This document shows, piece after piece, positions 13,715 to 18,400 of a stretch of DNA of 18,400 nt. This stretch comes from Thermoleophilaceae bacterium (GTDB lineage Bacteria > Actinomycetota > Thermoleophilia > Solirubrobacterales > JACPNS01). Position 1 is the first letter of the stretch; every line of letters begins with the position of its first letter. The DNA is taken from positions 1-18,400 of the forward strand of contig JAEMRJ010000036.1 of NCBI GenBank assembly GCA_016463365.1. Reading direction: 5' to 3'. A model generated the notes under the pieces. It made no database searches and was not told where the DNA came from. It worked only from the letters and a program-made list of their open reading frames with translations. A program made the translations under genes and the position numbers.

Positions 13715-14989
13715 CTAGAGCTCGATCCCCGCCGCGATGTCCATGCGCTGCTGCTTGCCGTCAAAGTCGATCAGGGCGGCGCCGGCGTATGCGGCCTCGC
13801 GCGCTCGCGGAACGGAATCGCTCAGCGCCGTCACGTTGATCACGCGGCCGCCGGCGGTGACGATCTGGCCGTCGCCGTTGCGCGCAGTTCCGGCATGGGT
13901 GACCTCGACGGCGGCAGAGACGTCATCGAGTCCGCGGATCACATCGCCCTTGCTCGAGCCCTCCGGGTAACCGGCTGAGGCGAGCGTCAGTGTCACCGAG
14001 CGCTGTTCGCTGAACTCGATCGGCATGCCGGCAAGGCCGCCGGGCTCGACGCTCGCGAGCATCAGCGCCGCCAGGTCGCTCTGGAGCCGCGGCAGCAGCG
14101 CCTGCGTCTCTGGATCGCCGAAGCGCGTGTTGTATTCGAGCACTTTCACTCCATCGTCGGTGAGCATCAGTCCCGCGTAAAGAATCCCATGGAAGTCGGC
14201 GCCGCGACGCTTCATCTCGTCGATGATCGGCTGGTGGACCTGCGCGGAGATCTCATCGAGCCGCTCGTGCGGCAGATCCGGAACGGGCGAGAATGCGCCC
14301 ATCCCGCCGGTGTTGGGACCTTCGTCATTGTCGAAGATGCGCTTGTAGTCGCGCGCCGGCACCAGCGAGTAAGCGCGCTCTCCGTCGCAGATTGCAAGCA
14401 GCGAAACCTCCACGCCCTCGAGGAACTCCTCGAGGATCACGTCGGTCTCGCCGAAGCGCTGCTCGGTGAAGTATTCGTCGATCGCGGCGGCCGCCTCGGC
14501 TGCGTCGGCGCAGATGATCACGCCCTTGCCCGCAGCCAGGCCATCGCTCTTGAAGACGGCTGGGTAGTTGGCACGGGCGACGGCTTCAAGCGCCTGGTCT
14601 TTCGAGCGCAGGACCTCGTAGCCGGCGGTCGGCACGCCTGATGCGACGAGTACCTCTTTGCAGAAGATCTTCGATCCTTCGAGCTGCGCCGCAGCGCGCT
14701 CTGGACCGAACGCCTTGATCCCGACTGCGGCCAGCTCATCAACCAGTCCGTCGACCAGCGGCACTTCGGGACCGACAGCGACCAGATCAACGGCCTCTTC
14801 CTGCGCCAGCGCAACCAGCGCGGGCACGTCTTCGCCGCTGACGCCAGGAACACATCGCGCGTCGCGCTCGATCCCGGGATTGCCGGGCGCGCAGATGACC
14901 TCCAGCGGTGAATCGCCTGACCACGTCCGGATCAGCGCGCGGACGATCGCGTGCTCGCGGCCGCCAGAACCAACGACCAGGATCCGCAT
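13715..14989 (-). CDS. purD: PurD, phosphoribosylamine-glycine ligase
   Basis: GAR synthetase: joins phosphoribosylamine and glycine with ATP, the second step of purine synthesis. The 424-residue product has the full ATP-grasp layout: MRILVVGSGGREHAIVRAL at the N-terminus, FGPERAAAQLEGSKIFCKEV, the nucleotide-binding stretch VFKSDGLAAGKGVIIC, EEFLEGVEVSLL, DYKRIFDNDEGPNTGGMGAFSP, and metal-site region VLEYNTRFGDPETQ, then the C-terminal domain. The start is the ATG at 14989, where homology begins. It lies 4 bp after the GYD stop, with a GAGTCC ribosome site inside the GYD gene. Its stop abuts the purE start. Confidence 0.97.
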   Translation of the reverse strand: MRILVVGSGGREHAIVRALIRTWSGDSPLEVICAPGNPGIERDARCVPGVSGEDVPALVALAQEEAVDLVAVGPEVPLVDGLVDELAAVGIKAFGPERAAAQLEGSKIFCKEVLVASGVPTAGYEVLRSKDQALEAVARANYPAVFKSDGLAAGKGVIICADAAEAAAAIDEYFTEQRFGETDVILEEFLEGVEVSLLAICDGERAYSLVPARDYKRIFDNDEGPNTGGMGAFSPVPDLPHERLDEISAQVHQPIIDEMKRRGADFHGILYAGLMLTDDGVKVLEYNTRFGDPETQALLPRLQSDLAALMLASVEPGGLAGMPIEFSEQRSVTLTLASAGYPEGSSKGDVIRGLDDVSAAVEVTHAGTARNGDGQIVTAGGRVINVTALSDSVPRAREAAYAGAALIDFDGKQQRMDIAAGIEL

Positions 14990-14993
14990 CGCG

Positions 14994-15275
14994 TCAGAAG
15001 GACTCGATGAGCGTTTCGACCGCGATCGCCGGGACGATCTCATAAGTCGCCGTGCCGCGTGAGCCGAGCTCGATCGCAGCGCGTGCGATTGCCTGCTCGT
15101 TCGGGGCGCTCACGATGCTGATGAAGTGGTGCGGGCCGAGCGACGCGTACTGCGCGATGACTTCGATGCCGAGCGGCTTGACCTCTTCGTTGACCTCGAG
15201 GATCCGCTTGGGATTCTCTTTAATCGTGCGCACACCTTCGGTGGTCAGCTTGCTGTACATGATGTAGGTCGGCAT
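14994..15275 (-). CDS. GYD-domain small protein
   Basis: A 93-residue GYD-family protein, a ferredoxin-like alpha/beta fold of unknown biochemical role. It starts MPTYIMYSKLTTEGVRTIKE, typical of the family, followed by GIEVIAQYASLGPHHFISIV, where the Gly-Tyr-Asp-like position reads ASLG-PHH, and ends VETLIESF. It is the first gene of a tight operon with purD, purE and purB (4-bp gap to purD), so a link to purine synthesis is likely by context only. The ATG at 15275 has a strong GGGGG ribosome-binding site 5 nt upstream and a recognisable promoter, unlike the leaderless genes elsewhere in the window. Confidence 0.88.
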   Translation of the reverse strand: MPTYIMYSKLTTEGVRTIKENPKRILEVNEEVKPLGIEVIAQYASLGPHHFISIVSAPNEQAIARAAIELGSRGTATYEIVPAIAVETLIESF

Positions 15276-15309
15276 GTGGTCCCCCGCGGGTCAAGAGTTG
15301 ATTTACGAG

Positions 15310-15337
15310 AATCTATCGCGCAGGTCGGCTTGAGCAA
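15310..15337 (-). promoter_or_regulatory. Promoter of the GYD-purD-purE-purB operon
   Basis: On the minus strand TTGCTC (15337-15332), a 16-nt spacer and TAGATT (15315-15310). The predicted start near 15303 gives a leader of about 28 nt with a G-rich ribosome site (+ strand ccccc, 15281-15285). Confidence 0.5.
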
Positions 15338-15401
15338 CCCGTGCTCTGGACGCGGTCGGCCCGGCGACGAAGGCTGCAAGGAAGTCGCCAGATCGCGGTA
15401 T

Positions 15402-15520
15402 CCTGACTCCTGAGATCAGGAGGATCTCACCAGGTCGGTTCGGATCCGGGCCTCAGTATTGGATTGAGGCCAGCGGCTCGGCAAAAGCCCGCAGCGGATT
15501 CCCACACATAGAAGGAGCCT
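15402..15520 (+). ncRNA. Candidate structured leader RNA of unknown class
   Basis: Three stacked hairpin regions lead into a strong ribosome site. Region 1 can fold in two mutually exclusive ways: CTCCTG (15407-15412) with CAGGAG (15417-15422), or GAGATC (15412-15417) with GATCTC (15423-15428). Region 2 is a 7-bp stem GGCCTCA/TGAGGCC (15449-15455, 15465-15471). Region 3 is GCG..GGC-AAAA-GCC-CGC (15473-15492) with a 4-nt bulge. AAGGAG follows at 15512-15517. TATCCT at 15399-15404 is a possible -10. The layout looks riboswitch-like, but I could not match it to the c-di-GMP, c-di-AMP, TPP, SAM or SAH classes. Confidence 0.4.
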
Positions 15521-15523
15521 GTG

Positions 15524-15643
15524 ATGGAGCGCAACTCAGCTCTTGGCTATCGCGTTGCCTTTCGCGGCGTACTGGCCCTCTCATCACTGTTGGCCCTGCT
15601 CGCAGTCGTTGATCCCGGCGGCATTCGCGCAGCGTTTCTGTAG
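15524..15643 (+). pseudogene. 5' fragment of a signal-peptide protein, or a 39-aa small protein
   Basis: An ATG at 15524 (or GTG at 15521) follows a textbook Shine-Dalgarno AAGGAG with a 6-nt gap. The 39-codon frame begins MERNSALGYRVAFRG and continues VLALSSLLALLAVVDPGG, then IRAAFL and tandem TAG stops. Two Arg residues before a hydrophobic stretch look like a signal peptide or membrane anchor. The stops occur at the boundary of the RAYT-associated repeat (about 15645). The simplest reading is a secreted-protein gene cut by that element, with the rest lost. No continuation is seen on the far side, where clpB begins 15 bp after the right hairpin. A genuine small membrane peptide is the alternative. 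Confidence 0.5.
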
Positions 15644-15655
15644 TAGCTGGATTTA

Positions 15656-15690
15656 CTCCATGCTCTCGTCTTCTGGACGGGGGCATGGAG
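15656..15690. repeat. Left REP-like hairpin
   Basis: Arms 15656-15670 and 15676-15690 pair over 15 bp, three of the pairs G-U-type in one reading, around a TTCTG loop. It lies 11 bp beyond the transposase stop codon and could also terminate that transcript. Confidence 0.8.
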
Positions 15691-15701
15691 TCGATCGCCC
15701 G

Positions 15702-16316
15702 TTACCAAGGGAGGTCGAGTCGAAGCTCTTCGTCCAAAGAGTTGCGTTCGGCCCGCTTCTTCATGTACTGCACGTAGCCATCCGGGCCGCCGAAGACCTT
15801 CAGCGTCGAGCTCACATCCAGCCAACTCGGCGCATCGTCCGGCCGCAGGTAAAGCCCGTGGGTCGAAAACCTGTAGTCGACGCCGAGCCGCTTGTGATTG
15901 TCGTGCACATACCCGACCCGCCACATGAAAGTCTTCGGACCGTTGAGTCTGCGCGCGCGATACTCCCCGGCGAAAAGCGGTCCGCTGGTCTCGTACTTCC
16001 GGTGGTAGTACCTCACATACCCGGCCAGCACCCGACGCATGAGTCGGTCAATCCCGCCGGGAACTTTTTGCCAGAGGATCAGGTGAAAGTGGGAGCTCAT
16101 CAGGTTGCGGGCATTCAGGCGAACCACTTCGCGCAGCGACACGTACGGGCGTCCCCGCGAGTCCTTCGACGGCACCTCGCTCAGGTGCCGATTGATCATC
16201 CACTCGAATGTGCGTCGATCTTCATCGTCGCGGAAGATCCAGATCCCGTTCAAACCCTGGTGAAAGACGTGGTAGCCGCCGGGCGACTCGCGTTCTCTGG
16301 TGAACCTGTAAGCCAT
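15702..16316 (-). CDS. REP-associated / IS200-like tyrosine transposase (Y1_Tnp)
   Basis: A 204-residue HUH-fold single-strand transposase. ESPGGYHVFHQGLNGIWIF (residues 10-28) is the usual first strand and loop. SSHFHLIL (74-81) carries the HxH metal motif at His76/His78, in the place where relatives have NHVHLL. The helix LAGYVRYYHRKY (98-109) provides the candidate catalytic Tyr (Tyr100, 103 or 104), followed by the family hallmark GPLFAGEYRARRL (112-124). The fold appears intact with no frameshift. I use the ATG at 16316, where homology begins; an in-frame start further upstream (16439) would read through the right hairpin. Flanking hairpins would be its recognition sites. Such proteins move REP sequences or themselves by single-strand chemistry. 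Confidence 0.88.
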   Translation of the reverse strand: MAYRFTRERESPGGYHVFHQGLNGIWIFRDDEDRRTFEWMINRHLSEVPSKDSRGRPYVSLREVVRLNARNLMSSHFHLILWQKVPGGIDRLMRRVLAGYVRYYHRKYETSGPLFAGEYRARRLNGPKTFMWRVGYVHDNHKRLGVDYRFSTHGLYLRPDDAPSWLDVSSTLKVFGGPDGYVQYMKKRAERNSLDEELRLDLPW

Positions 16317-16408
16317 ACGCCCATCCAACACGAGCGCATGCAACGCTTCAAGACACAAAAGCAAAACCTTTGAGCCAATTTGGATCCGGCTTTGTAAAGC
16401 CAGATTCG

Positions 16409-16443
16409 CTCCATGCTCTCGTCTCAAAGACGGGAGCATGGAG
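16409..16443. repeat. Right REP-like hairpin
   Basis: Arms 16409-16423 and 16429-16443 pair over 15 bp around a TCAAA loop; it is nearly identical to the left copy. A second small hairpin (GGCTT/AAGCC, 16388-16401) sits beside it. It starts 15 bp beyond the clpB stop and probably serves as the clpB terminator hairpin, as well as lying upstream of the transposase gene. Confidence 0.8.
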
Positions 16444-16457
16444 TAAGAACGGCTTGC

Positions 16458-18400
<1,943 letters not shown>

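Larger units (their letters stand above)
15645..16443. mobile_element. REP/RAYT-type unit: Y1 transposase gene between paired hairpins
   Basis: Two direct copies of a roughly 46-nt repeat (15645-15690 and 16398-16443) bound a minus-strand IS200-like transposase gene. Each repeat is a short AGC-N2-GATT-N2 lead followed by a 35-nt hairpin, and the copies agree at nearly all stem positions. This is the architecture of REP-associated tyrosine transposases or a simple IS200-type element with subterminal hairpins. Exact ends cannot be set from one copy: no target duplication is expected for this class, and the cleavage tetranucleotides are unknown here. Confidence 0.65.

Noticed and set aside
15431..15454. 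tRNA T-arm-like sequence (GGTTCGGATCC)
   Set aside because: No matching acceptor, D or anticodon stems can be drawn around it; the T stem itself is imperfect.
15543..16373. A 276-codon plus-strand open frame over the transposase
   Set aside because: It overlaps the 39-aa ORF in another frame and is antisense to the well-supported transposase.

Overview
The window is GC-rich bacterial chromosome with very tight gene packing. Translational coupling is frequent and several start codons sit directly behind a -10 box. Together with purS/purQ/purL-type FGAM synthase, an HxlR regulator, a CHAD protein and a GYD protein, this suggests an Actinomycetota genome, plausibly Thermoleophilia/Solirubrobacterales. 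That placement is inferred from composition and gene style, not from a search.

The main theme is de novo purine biosynthesis, all on the minus strand and split into three blocks. The left edge holds purS and purQ (purQ cut by the window), at 1-790. purC lies at 3507-4418 in a gene string running greA, a nuclease-fold hypothetical, purC, then a GGCT-fold-like hypothetical. A compact operon of GYD protein, purD, purE and purB fills 11826-15275. Together these encode the FGAM synthase subunits PurS/PurQ, GAR synthetase, AIR carboxylation or mutation, SAICAR synthetase and adenylosuccinate lyase. purK is not seen. PurE has an atypical active-site loop and a long N-terminal extension.

Between these blocks: 1095-2397 (+) carries a HxlR regulator with paired palindromic operators in a divergent promoter region, then a zinc-ribbon single-pass membrane protein. 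2398-2636 is a convergent intergenic region with a roughly 65-bp-period array of palindromes. 5636-6851 (+) carries a small HD alarmone-hydrolase-like protein and an AlkA-type DNA glycosylase. 6859-9347 (-) carries a GMC flavin oxidoreductase followed by a CHAD protein. 9378-10367 (+) is a flippase-like multi-spanning membrane protein whose end overlaps, on opposite strands, an alkaline-phosphatase-superfamily phosphodiesterase (10307-11755).

15300-16458 is the most accessory part. A hairpin-rich leader precedes a well-signalled 39-codon ORF with a signal-peptide-like N-terminus. That ORF stops at the edge of a REP/RAYT-type unit, in which an IS200-like Y1 transposase gene lies between two near-identical 35-nt hairpins. 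The unit abuts the 3' end of clpB, which runs off the right edge.

The best leads are the HxlR divergent control region with a long structured leader for purSQ, the set of leaderless-type promoters, the unusual PurE, the QxK nuclease-like hypothetical, and the structured leader with its ORF cut at a RAYT unit.
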